From NCBI RefSeq assembly GCF_035918235.1, contig NZ_CP109485.1:1364001-1428000 (forward strand): 64,000 nt of DNA, in the 5' to 3' direction. Shown here piece after piece: positions 24,524-33,358 of this stretch. The DNA is from Streptomyces sp. NBC_01445 (lineage in GTDB: Bacteria > Actinomycetota > Actinomycetes > Streptomycetales > Streptomycetaceae). Each line of letters starts with the position of its first letter. Position 1 is the stretch's first letter. The notes beneath the pieces are model-generated. The model was not told the DNA's origin and did not search any database. It worked only from the letters and a program-made list of their open reading frames with translations. Both the position numbers and the translations under genes were made by a program.

Positions 24524-26419
24524 CTACCTGTGGCGCGTGAACGTGAGTCTCGCTTGCACCTGCCTCGGCTCCGGCGGCCTGAGCCACGGGCGTGTCGGGA
24601 GCGTCGGCAATCTGCCGTGGTTGAGAGCGAATTCGGGCAGGGAGGCCCCGAACCTCGTCGCTATCGCCTCCAGCGCTCGGCTCTCGTCCGAGAGGTCTGT
24701 CGCGGGGCCGGCCGGGTCCGGGAACAGGTGATCCGGGGAGAGCTCGGCGGGGATGTCGCCTGTCTGGTGGCGCTCCGCCTCGTGCACCGTGAAGGCGTAC
24801 CGCTGCTGCCCGTCCTCGGCGAAGGCGAGGTGGAACAGGCCCGGCTCCCACCAGACCGTGAGGGCCCGGGTGCCCCGCGACAGCTCGGTGCCGGGGTGGG
24901 TCAGACGGGTGCGGTCGAAGCCTGGCCAGCGGGCCGATTCGAAGGCGAAGCTCCAGCCGTCGAGAGCGCCGATCCGGGCGACTGGGCCGCGCCGCTCCTG
25001 CTGTCCTGAGAACGGGAGATCCCAGAAGTCCCGCTCGCTCGCCACCCGCTCCAGCGGGCCCGTGCCGAACCGCTGCGCCAGCTCTTCGGGGCGTATGCCC
25101 TCCGCCAGAACGAACCGGTACGCGTCCCTGCGCAGCTCAACCCTGTCTTGCCGATGCGTCAGCCACGCGAGCCCGTCGCGCACGGTCTCCCCCTCGACGG
25201 CGACCGGCGCGGGCAGCACCCCCGCCTGACCCGCCCGGGGTGTCATCAGCAGCTGCCGCCCCCGCTCCGGTGTGATGAGCAGCCCCAGCAGCGGGTCCCC
25301 GAGCAGGCCGAACGGGGCCACGTGGTCCTCCCGATACGGCTCCCACTGCGGCACTGCCGCCGCGAGCACCCGCCACGCGCCATCCGTGTCACCCCAGCGC
25401 GCCAGCTCCCTGGCCTCCTCGACCGCGTGCCCGAACGGGCCGGGCGACGTGTACTCGTACGTGCGCTGCCTGATCTGCTCTAGGACGACACCGGCCCGCT
25501 CCCGGTCCGACGCGTAGTCCTCCGTCACCGGGCCGAGCACGAAGGTGTCGTCTCTCCCGTACTCGCGCAGGTGATCGCGCACCTTCAGGGGCAGCACCTC
25601 ACCCGCGTACAGCGGATCGTCCATGCGCGGGTCGACCGGCACCCAGCCGTGCCCGTCGAGCAGCGCCCGCAGCTGTGCGGCCAGCAGGCCGGCCCGCGGT
25701 CTGCCGAGGTCCCCCGCCTCGCCGAAGACGGCGAGGGCCTCGTCCAACTCGCCCCTCAGGCAGGCGAGTCGGGCCTCCTCCACCTTGACGTCGAGCTGAC
25801 GGGTCACCACGTTCTCGAAACCTGCGTGGCCGCCGCTCAGGCGGTAGAACTCCTTGTACATGCCCTCCATGAACGCGCGGAACGAGTCGTACCGGTCCGG
25901 CAGCTCACCACTCCACCCGTGGTACACGTACACCGCCCACTCCCCGTCGCCACCCACATCGCCCGGGTCGAGCAGCACATCCGTCAGGTCCGAGTCGAGC
26001 GAGAGCTGCAGCGCCCGGCCCCACATTCCGGCCCTGAGCACTTCCTCCTCGGTCGGGTCCTGGTCCAGATACTCCTCGTACATCGCCTGCCGGCCGTACG
26101 GATCTCCGTACGGCGCAATGCGGTCGGCCCCGGCCAGCAGGTAGACGAAGCCCCCGGCATGGCGCCAACCGTCCGTCGTCTCAAGGAAGGAGCGGAGGGA
26201 CGGCGGCAGCGGCACCGCTGTCCCCAGCCCCCGGACCCGCTCCTCCAGAGCCGCCATCGCCGCCGGATCGGCCGGGCCGAACCCCAGCCAGCGACCCCGG
26301 ACGATCTCCTCGTCCAGCTCCTCGAACTCCTCCGGCTCCTCCGCGGCCAGCCCTTCCAGCCATTCCTCGCTCCACCGCTTGAGCAGCGGCCCCCACTCGA
26401 AGATCTCCATACGCGCCAT
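24524..26419 (-). CDS. Large SMI1/KNR4 (SUKH)-domain protein
   Basis: A 631-aa cytoplasmic protein. Residues 1-200 carry a SUKH domain, with LPPSLRSFLETTDGWRHAG as its signature and a following acidic Tyr-rich segment. The remaining 430 aa are not recognised; they include repeated Trp/Glu/Arg-rich stretches and no membrane segment. SUKH domains serve as immunity proteins to contact-dependent toxins or as adaptors. No toxin gene is visible nearby, so an immunity role is not supported here. ATG 26419 is the best start, with 26410 as alternative; neither has a strong ribosome-binding site. Confidence 0.75.
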   Translation of the reverse strand: MARMEIFEWGPLLKRWSEEWLEGLAAEEPEEFEELDEEIVRGRWLGFGPADPAAMAALEERVRGLGTAVPLPPSLRSFLETTDGWRHAGGFVYLLAGADRIAPYGDPYGRQAMYEEYLDQDPTEEEVLRAGMWGRALQLSLDSDLTDVLLDPGDVGGDGEWAVYVYHGWSGELPDRYDSFRAFMEGMYKEFYRLSGGHAGFENVVTRQLDVKVEEARLACLRGELDEALAVFGEAGDLGRPRAGLLAAQLRALLDGHGWVPVDPRMDDPLYAGEVLPLKVRDHLREYGRDDTFVLGPVTEDYASDRERAGVVLEQIRQRTYEYTSPGPFGHAVEEARELARWGDTDGAWRVLAAAVPQWEPYREDHVAPFGLLGDPLLGLLITPERGRQLLMTPRAGQAGVLPAPVAVEGETVRDGLAWLTHRQDRVELRRDAYRFVLAEGIRPEELAQRFGTGPLERVASERDFWDLPFSGQQERRGPVARIGALDGWSFAFESARWPGFDRTRLTHPGTELSRGTRALTVWWEPGLFHLAFAEDGQQRYAFTVHEAERHQTGDIPAELSPDHLFPDPAGPATDLSDESRALEAIATRFGASLPEFALNHGRLPTLPTRPWLRPPEPRQVQARLTFTRHR

Positions 26420-26619
26420 CGTGACACCCACCACTGACAGTCGATCATGACCGCTCCATGGCACGGGCTACGCCGCCGCCCGCGTCCCTGAACGCGCTCG
26501 CTGGCGCCTGACCGTCTCGATGGAATACCCGCCGGTGTGTTCACCGTTCTCTCCCCCGACCGGCGTTGAAGACTGCATCTCGACATGCCCGACGTGATCG
26601 ACATACACGAGGAGACGCT

Positions 26620-27048
26620 ATGCCCCTTCCGCTCGACGAGCGCGAGGCGTTCCTGGCCGAACCCCACATCGGCGCCCTGGCCGTCGCCCGCGCGCAGGCC
26701 GGCCGTGCGCCACTGACGGTCCCCATCTGGTACTGGTACGAGCCCGGCGGCACCTTCTGGATCATGACCGGCCGGGATTCGGCAAAGGCGAAGGCCATCA
26801 GGGCCGCGGGCCGCATCTCGCTCATGACCGAACGTGTCGGACCCACGGTCCGCTACGTGACCGTGGAGGGCCCGGTGACATCCGAAGTCACCTCCACAGT
26901 CGAGGAGTTGACCGATCTGGCGGCCCGCTACCTGCCCGCCGACAAGGTCGAGGAATACGTGAAGACGGCCACCGCCGAACACGGCGCACAGGTCACCTTC
27001 CACATCCGGCCCGAGCACTGGCTGTCGGCCGACCTCGGCTCCGTCTGA
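26620..27048 (+). CDS. PPOX-fold pyridoxamine-phosphate-oxidase-like protein
   Basis: A 142-aa split-barrel flavin-binding protein. LDEREAFLAEPHIGALAVA, the VPIWYWYEPGG strand and KAKAIRAAGRISLMTE are typical of short actinobacterial PPOX proteins that bind FMN, heme or F420. GAGGAG lies seven bases before ATG 26620, which decides it over an upstream in-frame ATG. It is divergent from the SUKH gene and followed by a strong terminator, so it is monocistronic. Confidence 0.85.
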   Translation: MPLPLDEREAFLAEPHIGALAVARAQAGRAPLTVPIWYWYEPGGTFWIMTGRDSAKAKAIRAAGRISLMTERVGPTVRYVTVEGPVTSEVTSTVEELTDLAARYLPADKVEEYVKTATAEHGAQVTFHIRPEHWLSADLGSV

Positions 27049-27108
27049 CCCGACGAGCGTCGGCGCAGGCATCGTCGATCCAGGCCCGCGCGGTTGCGGC
27101 CCGGCACG

Positions 27109-27144
27109 GGCGGGGCGCGTGTTCTTGTCGGAACGCGCCCCGCC
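27109..27144. terminator. Bidirectional terminator hairpin
   Basis: GGCGGGGCGCGT (27109-27120) pairs perfectly with ACGCGCCCCGCC (27133-27144) around a 12-base loop; with one bulged base CAC and GTG extend the stem. It lies between the convergent PPOX and FGGY kinase genes. Confidence 0.85.
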
Positions 27145-27177
27145 GTGGGCGTCACGCCATGGTGACGAGCGGAACCG

Positions 27178-28608
27178 TCAGCCGAAAACGTCGTACGACT
27201 GCCGGTAGATCCCGTCCGTGTGCTCACGAATGTCCCGGTACACCTCGCCGAGGCGTCGGTACAGGTCGTGGTTGGCCCGGTCGGGTGTGAACTCCGCGCC
27301 CGGGCGGACCATCGCGTCGATCGCCTCGTCGAACGACTTGTACGCGCCGAGTCCGACCGCCGCGCAGATCGCGGAGCCGAGCCCCGCCGCGTTGTTGACC
27401 TCGGCACGGTGTGCCGGGACGCCGAAGACGTCGGCGTAGATCTGCATCATCAGGTCGGAGCCGGCACCGCCGCCGGAGATGACCGTGTGCCGGTAGGTGG
27501 TGCCGAGTTCGGCGGCCATGTGCGTGCCGGTGGCGTGGATGGACAGGGCGAGCGCTTCGAGGATCGAGCGGTACATGTGGAAGCCGCCCTGGCGGCCGTC
27601 GAAGCCGAGGATCGTGCCCTTGCGGTACGGGGCGTCGGTGGGCGCCAGCCAGTCGAGCACCGTCATCAGGCCGTCGCAGCCCGGCGGGACCTTCGCGGCC
27701 TCGGCGTTCAGGTAGTCCTCGACGGACAGACCTGCCGCCCGCGCGCCTGCGACCGCCTCTTCGCCGAGCAGGTCGCGCAGCCAGCTGACCGTCCACATGC
27801 CGCGGCGCACGCCGAAGCTCTCGTAGAGGTAGGAGTGCGGCATGCAGGCGTAGTTGGTCCAGAAGTCGGAGGCGTCGGCCACGTTCCTGTCGCCGACGGT
27901 CATGCCCGCCACGTACGTGCCGAGGGAGACCAGGAGCGTGTCGCCGGAGCGCAGTCCGCAGCCCAGCGCCTCAACAGCCTTGTCGTTGGCGGTCGCCACG
28001 ACCGGCAGGCCCTCGGGGATGCCGGTGTGGCGGGCCGCGTCGGCGGTCACCGTGCCGAGGACGTCGCCCGGCATCACCAGGTCGAAGAGCATCTCGCGCG
28101 GAATGCCGGACTTGGCGAGAACGGCGTCGTCGGGCGTCCACTGCCAGGTATCGGAGTCCAACGGCCAGGAGTCGCCCGCGTAGTTGGCGGCGGTGTCCTT
28201 CAGGACGCCGGTCATGCGGTGGCTGATGTAGCCGGAGGACGTGGTGACGTACCGCGCCTCGGGGAGGGTGTGTTCGTAGGGGCGCGAGACCCGCGCGTCC
28301 ATCCAGCTCATCACCGGCTGTGCGAGTGTGCCGTCGGCCTTGAGCACGGCCCGGCAGAAGCGGATCGTGCACAGGCCGACGCCGGCGATGTCGGCCACGT
28401 CGCCGGGGAAGGCGGCCATGGCCTGGCGGCTGGCCTCTCCGATCGACGTCCACAGGTCGTCGTCCGGGTGTTCCACGACGCCGGGGCGGGGGGTGGCGTA
28501 CGGACGCAGGCTCTGCCGTCCCTCGCAGACGGCCCGGCCGTGTTCGTCGAAAACGGTCACCTTCGAGCTCTGGGAGCCGTTGTCGATGCCGATGAAGTAG
28601 CGAGTCAT
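27178..28608 (-). CDS. FGGY-family carbohydrate/polyol kinase
   Basis: A 476-aa sugar kinase that phosphorylates a sugar or sugar alcohol with ATP. The N-lobe FIGIDNGSQSSKVTVFDEHG and the C-lobe phosphate/adenosine loops VISGGGAGSDLMMQIYADVF and NNAAGLGSAICAAVGLG are diagnostic. The substrate loop MSWMDARVS resembles xylulokinase-like members but does not fix the sugar. ATG 28608 is preceded by GGAG at eight bases. It is the last gene of the operon behind the GlpP-type antiterminator, 70 bases after the FAD oxidase. Confidence 0.92.
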   Translation of the reverse strand: MTRYFIGIDNGSQSSKVTVFDEHGRAVCEGRQSLRPYATPRPGVVEHPDDDLWTSIGEASRQAMAAFPGDVADIAGVGLCTIRFCRAVLKADGTLAQPVMSWMDARVSRPYEHTLPEARYVTTSSGYISHRMTGVLKDTAANYAGDSWPLDSDTWQWTPDDAVLAKSGIPREMLFDLVMPGDVLGTVTADAARHTGIPEGLPVVATANDKAVEALGCGLRSGDTLLVSLGTYVAGMTVGDRNVADASDFWTNYACMPHSYLYESFGVRRGMWTVSWLRDLLGEEAVAGARAAGLSVEDYLNAEAAKVPPGCDGLMTVLDWLAPTDAPYRKGTILGFDGRQGGFHMYRSILEALALSIHATGTHMAAELGTTYRHTVISGGGAGSDLMMQIYADVFGVPAHRAEVNNAAGLGSAICAAVGLGAYKSFDEAIDAMVRPGAEFTPDRANHDLYRRLGEVYRDIREHTDGIYRQSYDVFG

Positions 28609-28678
28609 GGCCCACTCCGGGGTGCGAGAGAGGAGGGGGCCGCCGGGCAATGGCGGCCCCCTGCACGACAGTTGGGGA

Positions 28679-30142
28679 TCAGGCGTCGAGCGGGAAGATC
28701 GTTCCCTTGTTCATGATCCCGTTCGGGTCGAACGCCTCCTTGAGCTTGGCCAGCATGTGGTAGGCGCTGCCGTGCTCCTGCTTCGTCCACGCGGTGCGGT
28801 ACTTGCCGACGCCGTGGTGGTGGACCATCGAGCCGCCGACGCGCAGCGCCTCCTCGACGATGATCGCGTTGAGCGGCACGTGGTACTTGTCGATCTCCTC
28901 CTCCGGCTCACAGTTGATCTTGTAGTCGTAGACGAAGTAGAGGTTCGTACCCGTCTGGTAGCTGTGCGAGGAGTGGGCACCGAGCAGGGTGAGGTCGTCG
29001 GCGTGCGGGTACTCGGTGCGGATGCGGTTCATGACGGCGCCGTACAGCTCGGTGACCTTCGACCAGTCGCAGGAGACCTCGGTGGTGTAGCCGAGCTCGG
29101 CCTTGGCCCGCATGACCTCCTTCTCCGCCTCGATCTTGTCCGGGCCCCAGTTGAGGTTGTCGAACCAGGCCTCGATGAGCTTCGGGTCGACCTTCTCGTG
29201 CGCGAACTGGTCGGCGACCCGCTCGATCTCCTCGCTGGTGGCGCGCACGATGCCCTTGGGGCCCTCGGCGACGAAGACGACGACGCACTTGCCCTTCGAG
29301 AAGTGCGAGAAGTGCTGGCCGGCGTCCTCGGGCGAGTAGACGCGCACGACGGACGGCTTGAATCCGCCGACGACGACCTCGCGGATGATGGCGGTGCCCG
29401 TCGCCATGTCGTCGACGAGGAAGCCGTGGAACTCGTTGTTCCCCGGCTGGTACTTGAAGATCTTCACCGTGACCTCGGTGATGTAGCACAGGGCGCCCTC
29501 GTTGCCGATGACGATGTGCCGGATGTCCGGGCCGGTCGCGCGGCGCGGGACGTTCTTGATGCGGCTGACGGTGCCGTCGGGGAAGACCGCCTCCAGGCCG
29601 ACGACCATGTCCTCGATCGCGCCGTACAGGGTGGAGAACTGGCCGATCGAGCGCGTCGAGACGAGCCCGCCCATCTGGGCGAGCGGCTTGGACTGCGGGG
29701 AGTGCCCGGTCGTGTAGCCCTTGGCGCGCAGCGTGTCCTCGAGCACCTGGAGCTGAACGCCGCACCCGGCAGTGACCTGCATGTTCTCTTCGTCGATCTT
29801 GATGATCTCGTCGAGACCCGAGCCGTCGAGGACGATCGTGTCGGTGACGGCCGTCTCCAGGCCGCCCTCGGTGCCGGTGCGGCCTGTGCGGGCCACGATG
29901 TTGATGCGGTTCTCGTCGGCGAACGCGAGCACCTTCGATACGTCGTCCACGCTGGTGGCGTTGACGATCGCCGCGGGCGGCGGGGCGTCGTAGATGCCGT
30001 GCACCGCCTGGTACTTCTTGAAGCGGTCGACGCTCGCCTCGCGCAGCTGCTGCTCGTCGGTGACGACCGCGCCCGCGCCGACCAGGGAGGTGAGGCGGTC
30101 GACGATCTCTTCTCGGTTCAGCTTCGATGCGGACTGCACCAT
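28679..30142 (-). CDS. FAD-binding (PCMH-type) oxidase/dehydrogenase
   Basis: A 487-aa flavoenzyme of the alkyl-DHAP-synthase/D-lactate-dehydrogenase superfamily. The FAD-binding domain (residues 40-230) shows IVARTGRTGTEGG, TAGCGVQLQVLE, GHSPQSKPLAQMGGLVSTRS and the IGNEGALCYITEVTVKI strand. The C-terminal cap ends with the active-site-like GGSMVHHHGVGKYR and FDPNGIMNKG. ATG 30142 has GAAGG upstream. In the operon it lies between an SDR and a kinase, so it may oxidise a polyol, hydroxy acid or their phosphate. Electron acceptor not evident. Confidence 0.9.
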   Translation of the reverse strand: MVQSASKLNREEIVDRLTSLVGAGAVVTDEQQLREASVDRFKKYQAVHGIYDAPPPAAIVNATSVDDVSKVLAFADENRINIVARTGRTGTEGGLETAVTDTIVLDGSGLDEIIKIDEENMQVTAGCGVQLQVLEDTLRAKGYTTGHSPQSKPLAQMGGLVSTRSIGQFSTLYGAIEDMVVGLEAVFPDGTVSRIKNVPRRATGPDIRHIVIGNEGALCYITEVTVKIFKYQPGNNEFHGFLVDDMATGTAIIREVVVGGFKPSVVRVYSPEDAGQHFSHFSKGKCVVVFVAEGPKGIVRATSEEIERVADQFAHEKVDPKLIEAWFDNLNWGPDKIEAEKEVMRAKAELGYTTEVSCDWSKVTELYGAVMNRIRTEYPHADDLTLLGAHSSHSYQTGTNLYFVYDYKINCEPEEEIDKYHVPLNAIIVEEALRVGGSMVHHHGVGKYRTAWTKQEHGSAYHMLAKLKEAFDPNGIMNKGTIFPLDA

Positions 30143-30207
30143 GTGGATCAACCTTCTTTGTACGTGTGTGTGTACGTGTGGGGGCGAGGGAGAAGTGGGT
30201 GTCGGGG

Positions 30208-30984
30208 TCAGCGGACGAGATAGCCGCCGTCGACGGTCAGGACATGGCCGTTGACGTAGTCGGCGGCGCGGCTGGCGAGGAAGACGGTGGCACCCATGAG
30301 GTCGGCGACATCGCCCCAGCGGCCGGCCGGGATGTGGTCGAGGACGCGCTGGTTGGTCTCCTGGTCGGCGCGCGTCGCCTCGGTGATCTTGGTGGCGAAG
30401 TAGCCCGGGGCGATCGCGTTGACCTGGATGTTGTGCTGGGCGAGCTCGTCGCAGTACGCCTTGGTGAAGCCGGCGATGCCGTGCTTGGTGGCGGCGTACG
30501 CGGGAGACATCTGGCCGCCCAGGAACGAGAACAGGGAGGCGATGTTGATGATCTTCCCGGAGCGCTGCGGGATCATGAACTTCGTTGCCTCGTGGGCGAG
30601 TTCGAAGGGCGCGGTGAGGTTCACGGCCAGCATCGGGTCCCACGCGGCGCGGTCGAACTCCTCGACGGAGGCGAGATTGCAGATGCCCGCCGAGTTCACG
30701 AGGATGTCGACCGACCCGAGGGTGTCCACGCAAGTCTCGACGACCTGCCGGGGCACGCCGGCGCCGGTGATGTCGGCCTCGAGGAACTCCATGCGCCGGC
30801 CCTCGGCCTCGATCAGCTTGCGCGTCTCGCCGCCGTCGTCGGCGAGCGCCGGGACGAGGACGTTGGCGCCCGCCTTGGCGAGGGCGAGGGAGAACGCCTG
30901 ACCGAGGCCGGTATTGCCGCCCGTGACGATCGCGTTCTTCCCGTCGAGGGAGAAGAAGTCCCGGGAGAAGTCCGTGATGTCCAT
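30208..30984 (-). CDS. Short-chain dehydrogenase/reductase (KduD/gluconate type)
   Basis: A 258-aa classical SDR. The cofactor loop is TGGNTGLG near residue 21, the catalytic Ser lies in IINIASLFSF, and the Y-x-x-x-K is YAATK near residue 160, followed by VNAIAPGYFATKIT. The N-terminal FSLDGKNAIVTGG block resembles 2-deoxygluconate dehydrogenases. NAD(H) or NADP(H) cannot be decided. It is codirectional with the FAD oxidase 65 bases downstream and probably interconverts a sugar alcohol and ketose. Confidence 0.92.
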   Translation of the reverse strand: MDITDFSRDFFSLDGKNAIVTGGNTGLGQAFSLALAKAGANVLVPALADDGGETRKLIEAEGRRMEFLEADITGAGVPRQVVETCVDTLGSVDILVNSAGICNLASVEEFDRAAWDPMLAVNLTAPFELAHEATKFMIPQRSGKIINIASLFSFLGGQMSPAYAATKHGIAGFTKAYCDELAQHNIQVNAIAPGYFATKITEATRADQETNQRVLDHIPAGRWGDVADLMGATVFLASRAADYVNGHVLTVDGGYLVR

Positions 30985-31091
30985 GTGATGCCTGCCGATC
31001 TTCTTACTCTTCGTGACTCTTTACGAATCTTCTGAAGCTTTGTATGGATACGTTCTACGCGCTCGGGGCGATGAGTCGAAGGACCCGGCGA

Positions 31092-32402
31092 TCACACCCC
31101 TGCCGGCACTCGGTCGCTGACGGGGGCCGGGTGCCGGGCGGCGAGTTCGCGCCGGCGGGTGCGGGCGGTGAGTGTCGTCATCACCAGGCCGAGCAGTGCG
31201 GCCGCGAGCAGGAAGACGAACAGCGCGCTGTAGCCGCCACCCTGTTCGGGCACCTTCGGGCTCGCCGAGGAGTCGCCGATCCACCAGGCGCACAGGGACG
31301 GCAGGAACGCGTCCGGCAGGTACGCGATGCCGGAGGCGAGCCCGATGACGCCCCCGCGCTCCTGCTCGGGCACCTCCACCTCTCCGACCGTGGACCAGTA
31401 GACGCCGCGCGAGGCGAAGACCAGAGCGCACAGGACGAACATCATCAAGAGCGCGAGCCAGGCGAGCCCGGTGGTGCGCGGCAGTACGAGGAAGAGGCCG
31501 GCGAGCACCGCACTGCCGGCGAACATCCAGCGCAGGAACACCGCGGAGGAGCGCGTCACCTTGTCCACGACGACGCCGCCCGCGGGTCCGGCGACGAACT
31601 GGAAGACGTAGGACCGCACGACCCCGATGACGGCGATCATGGAGGCGGAGACGCCGTAGTTGTCCTGGAGCAGCGGCGAGAAGTAGCCGAGCGTCGTGTA
31701 GAAGCAGTACATGAGCATGGCGGTGCCGCCGATGAGCCAGGTGTACCGGTTGCGGGCCGCGGCGAGGAGCTGCTTGAGGGTGACGGTCGCCGAGTCGAGC
31801 CCGGCGAGCCGCGTCTTGTCCTCGCGGACGACGAACCACACGATCGCGGCGAAGACGAAGCTCAGCACTCCATAGATCCGGATCAGCGTGAGGACGCCGT
31901 GCGCGGGCACGACGGAGGCGGAGACGACCGCCGTGCCGATGAAGCCGATGGCCGTCGAGACGATGCCGCGGGTGCCTTCGAGGAAGCCGAAGAGCCGGCC
32001 CTGCTCGCCGGAGTCGCCGAGTACGCTGATCGACTTCACCAGCGCGGACCAGTACAGGCCCATGCCGACGACGGCCATCAGGATGTGCGCCGCCACGATT
32101 CCCCAGAAGCCGGGAACGGTGGCGAGATAAATGTCGGCAATTCCCATGCCGACGAGCGAAATCACGATGAGGAGTTTCGGCGAGAACTTGTCGGAGAACC
32201 AGCCGCCGAAGAAATACATGACGATGGCCACGGCGCCGAAAGCCGAGATGATGTTCCCGTACTGCTGCGAGCTGAGATTCAGCGCCGTATACGTAGGTTC
32301 GAGGTACACGAACCTGATGTAGGCGACCTGGAAAATGATTCCGCCGGTCATGGAGAGCGCGAGGAAGCTCAGCCACTTCTGGGCCTTGTTCATCCGGATC
32401 AC
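31092..32402 (-). CDS. MFS transporter, first gene behind antitermination leader
   Basis: A sugar/polyol-type facilitator of about 436 aa with twelve predicted membrane segments. The loop signature GGWFSDKFSPKLLIV occurs near residue 70 and GPAGGVVVDKVTRSS in the second half. I place the start at GTG 32402 because GAGGTGG lies five bases upstream; the ATG at 32393 has no such site. Transcription from the promoter at 32571-32600 must cross the intrinsic terminator at 32437-32479 before reaching this gene, so expression of it and the three enzyme genes should depend on antitermination. Confidence 0.9.
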   Translation of the reverse strand: MIRMNKAQKWLSFLALSMTGGIIFQVAYIRFVYLEPTYTALNLSSQQYGNIISAFGAVAIVMYFFGGWFSDKFSPKLLIVISLVGMGIADIYLATVPGFWGIVAAHILMAVVGMGLYWSALVKSISVLGDSGEQGRLFGFLEGTRGIVSTAIGFIGTAVVSASVVPAHGVLTLIRIYGVLSFVFAAIVWFVVREDKTRLAGLDSATVTLKQLLAAARNRYTWLIGGTAMLMYCFYTTLGYFSPLLQDNYGVSASMIAVIGVVRSYVFQFVAGPAGGVVVDKVTRSSAVFLRWMFAGSAVLAGLFLVLPRTTGLAWLALLMMFVLCALVFASRGVYWSTVGEVEVPEQERGGVIGLASGIAYLPDAFLPSLCAWWIGDSSASPKVPEQGGGYSALFVFLLAAALLGLVMTTLTARTRRRELAARHPAPVSDRVPAGV

Positions 32403-32436
32403 CGCAGCCACCTCGTCGTGGACAGGAAATGGGCAC

Positions 32437-32479
32437 AAAAAAAGAACAGCAAACTCCGGTGTTCGGAGGTTACTGTTCT
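32437..32479 (-). terminator. Intrinsic terminator in the leader (attenuator)
   Basis: On the minus strand AGAACAG (32479-32473), two A-U pairs and CTCCG pair with CGGAG, TT and CTGTTCT (to 32443) around a 5-base loop, followed by a run of seven U (32443-32437). A U-tailed terminator before, not after, an operon is rare in this high-GC DNA. It lies 41 bases before the MFS start. Confidence 0.85.
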
Positions 32480-32513
32480 CTGGTCTCTAGTAACTGTCCC
32501 GGCTCGAGGCCGG
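32469..32513 (-). promoter_or_regulatory. Candidate antiterminator stem and upstream hairpin
   Basis: GTTACT (32494-32489) can pair with AGTAAC (32474-32469). The second arm uses bases of the terminator's ascending stem, so the two structures exclude each other. A separate hairpin CCGGC/GCCGG (32499-32513) lies just before. The pattern fits an RNA site stabilised by a GlpP-type protein, by analogy with other antitermination systems. Confidence 0.5.
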
Positions 32514-32570
32514 AACCTTTATTTGATTGTCGCGCCCGTGGCCATGACATGAACTTCGGGTGCGTTCGCC

Positions 32571-32600
32571 ATGCTAGGCAGGGCCGATCGGCAGTGTCAA
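32571..32600 (-). promoter_or_regulatory. Near-consensus sigma-70-type promoter
   Basis: Minus strand TTGACA (32600-32595), 18-base spacer, TAGCAT (32576-32571). The spacer contains the palindrome GCCGATCGGC (32583-32592), a possible operator. It starts a leader of about 160 nt before the MFS gene, downstream of the GlpP-type gene. Confidence 0.7.
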
Positions 32601-32638
32601 TAGAGTCAGGCGTCACATTCCCTTACACGGCCGGACGC

Positions 32639-33205
32639 CTACATGGCCCACACATCACGATTCGACGAGGCTATGGCCGCGGCTCCTGCCTTCAGCGCGG
32701 CGAACACATCCTCGCGGTCGCACACGAGCCCGCCCGCTATGAGAGGCACCTCGATGTCCTGCACGGCCCAGGAGATGACCCGCGGCATGCAGCCCGGCAG
32801 GATCTCCACGCAGTCGGCCTTGGACTGGCGCACCTGCGGTGCGAGATTGCGGTACGACTTCGAGTCGATCAGGAAGAACCGGTGGACGGCGAACAGGCCG
32901 ACCTCGCGGGCGGCCCGCACCATGTGCGCCTTGGAGCTGAGCACCCCGTCGGCGGAGGTGTGCTCCTTCACGTACTGCACCACGATGTCCTTGCCGCTGA
33001 ACCCTTCGAGCAGGTCCACATTGACCAGGACGACCTTGCCGCTGTCCTTGAGCTGCTGCACGATCGTCGGGAGGTTCAGCAGGGACCCGTAGAGCAGGAA
33101 GACGACCTTGCACTCGGAGTCCATGACGGCGCGCAGCCCGTCGTCGTCGATGACACTGGCGACGACCGGGTGGTCCTCCAGGAGGACCGGAAGTGACACG
33201 TCCAC
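32639..33205 (-). CDS. GlpP-family antiterminator-like protein
   Basis: A 188-aa TIM-barrel-like protein of the glycerol-3-phosphate-responsive antiterminator family. The characteristic end EILPGCMPRVISWAVQD followed by PLIAGGLV, EDVFAALKAGAAAIASS is present, as are VNVDLLEGFSGKD and DGVLSSKAHMV. In Bacillus subtilis GlpP binds glycerol-3-phosphate and lets RNA polymerase read through leader terminators of glp genes. GTG 33205 has GGGAGGT six bases upstream. It lies directly upstream of a leader with promoter, terminator and competing stem, whose operon it likely controls. The inducer is probably a phosphorylated polyol made by the operon's kinase (inference). Confidence 0.93.
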   Translation of the reverse strand: MDVSLPVLLEDHPVVASVIDDDGLRAVMDSECKVVFLLYGSLLNLPTIVQQLKDSGKVVLVNVDLLEGFSGKDIVVQYVKEHTSADGVLSSKAHMVRAAREVGLFAVHRFFLIDSKSYRNLAPQVRQSKADCVEILPGCMPRVISWAVQDIEVPLIAGGLVCDREDVFAALKAGAAAIASSNRDVWAM

Positions 33206-33311
33206 GAATGACCTCCCATGGGATCGGCGGCCAATCTCCGCCGATCAGCGCCGCAGCGCAGAGTAACTTCCATCCGCCGGGAGCCGCCACCTGCACCTGG
33301 TGCCACCAGCG

Positions 33312-33337
33312 GGCAGCGGCGCCCGCGCGCCGCTGCC
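33312..33337. terminator. Terminator hairpin after the Asn-elbow hydrolase gene
   Basis: GGCAGCGGCGC (33312-33322) pairs perfectly with GCGCCGCTGCC (33327-33337) around CCGC. It lies 21 bases past the hydrolase stop and is followed by three GGGTC repeats. Confidence 0.8.
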
Positions 33338-33358
33338 GTCAGGTCGGGTCGGGTCGGG

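Noticed and set aside
24524..26419. Toxin-immunity pair around the SUKH gene
   Set aside because: No polymorphic toxin, nuclease or secretion signal is visible in the neighbouring genes.
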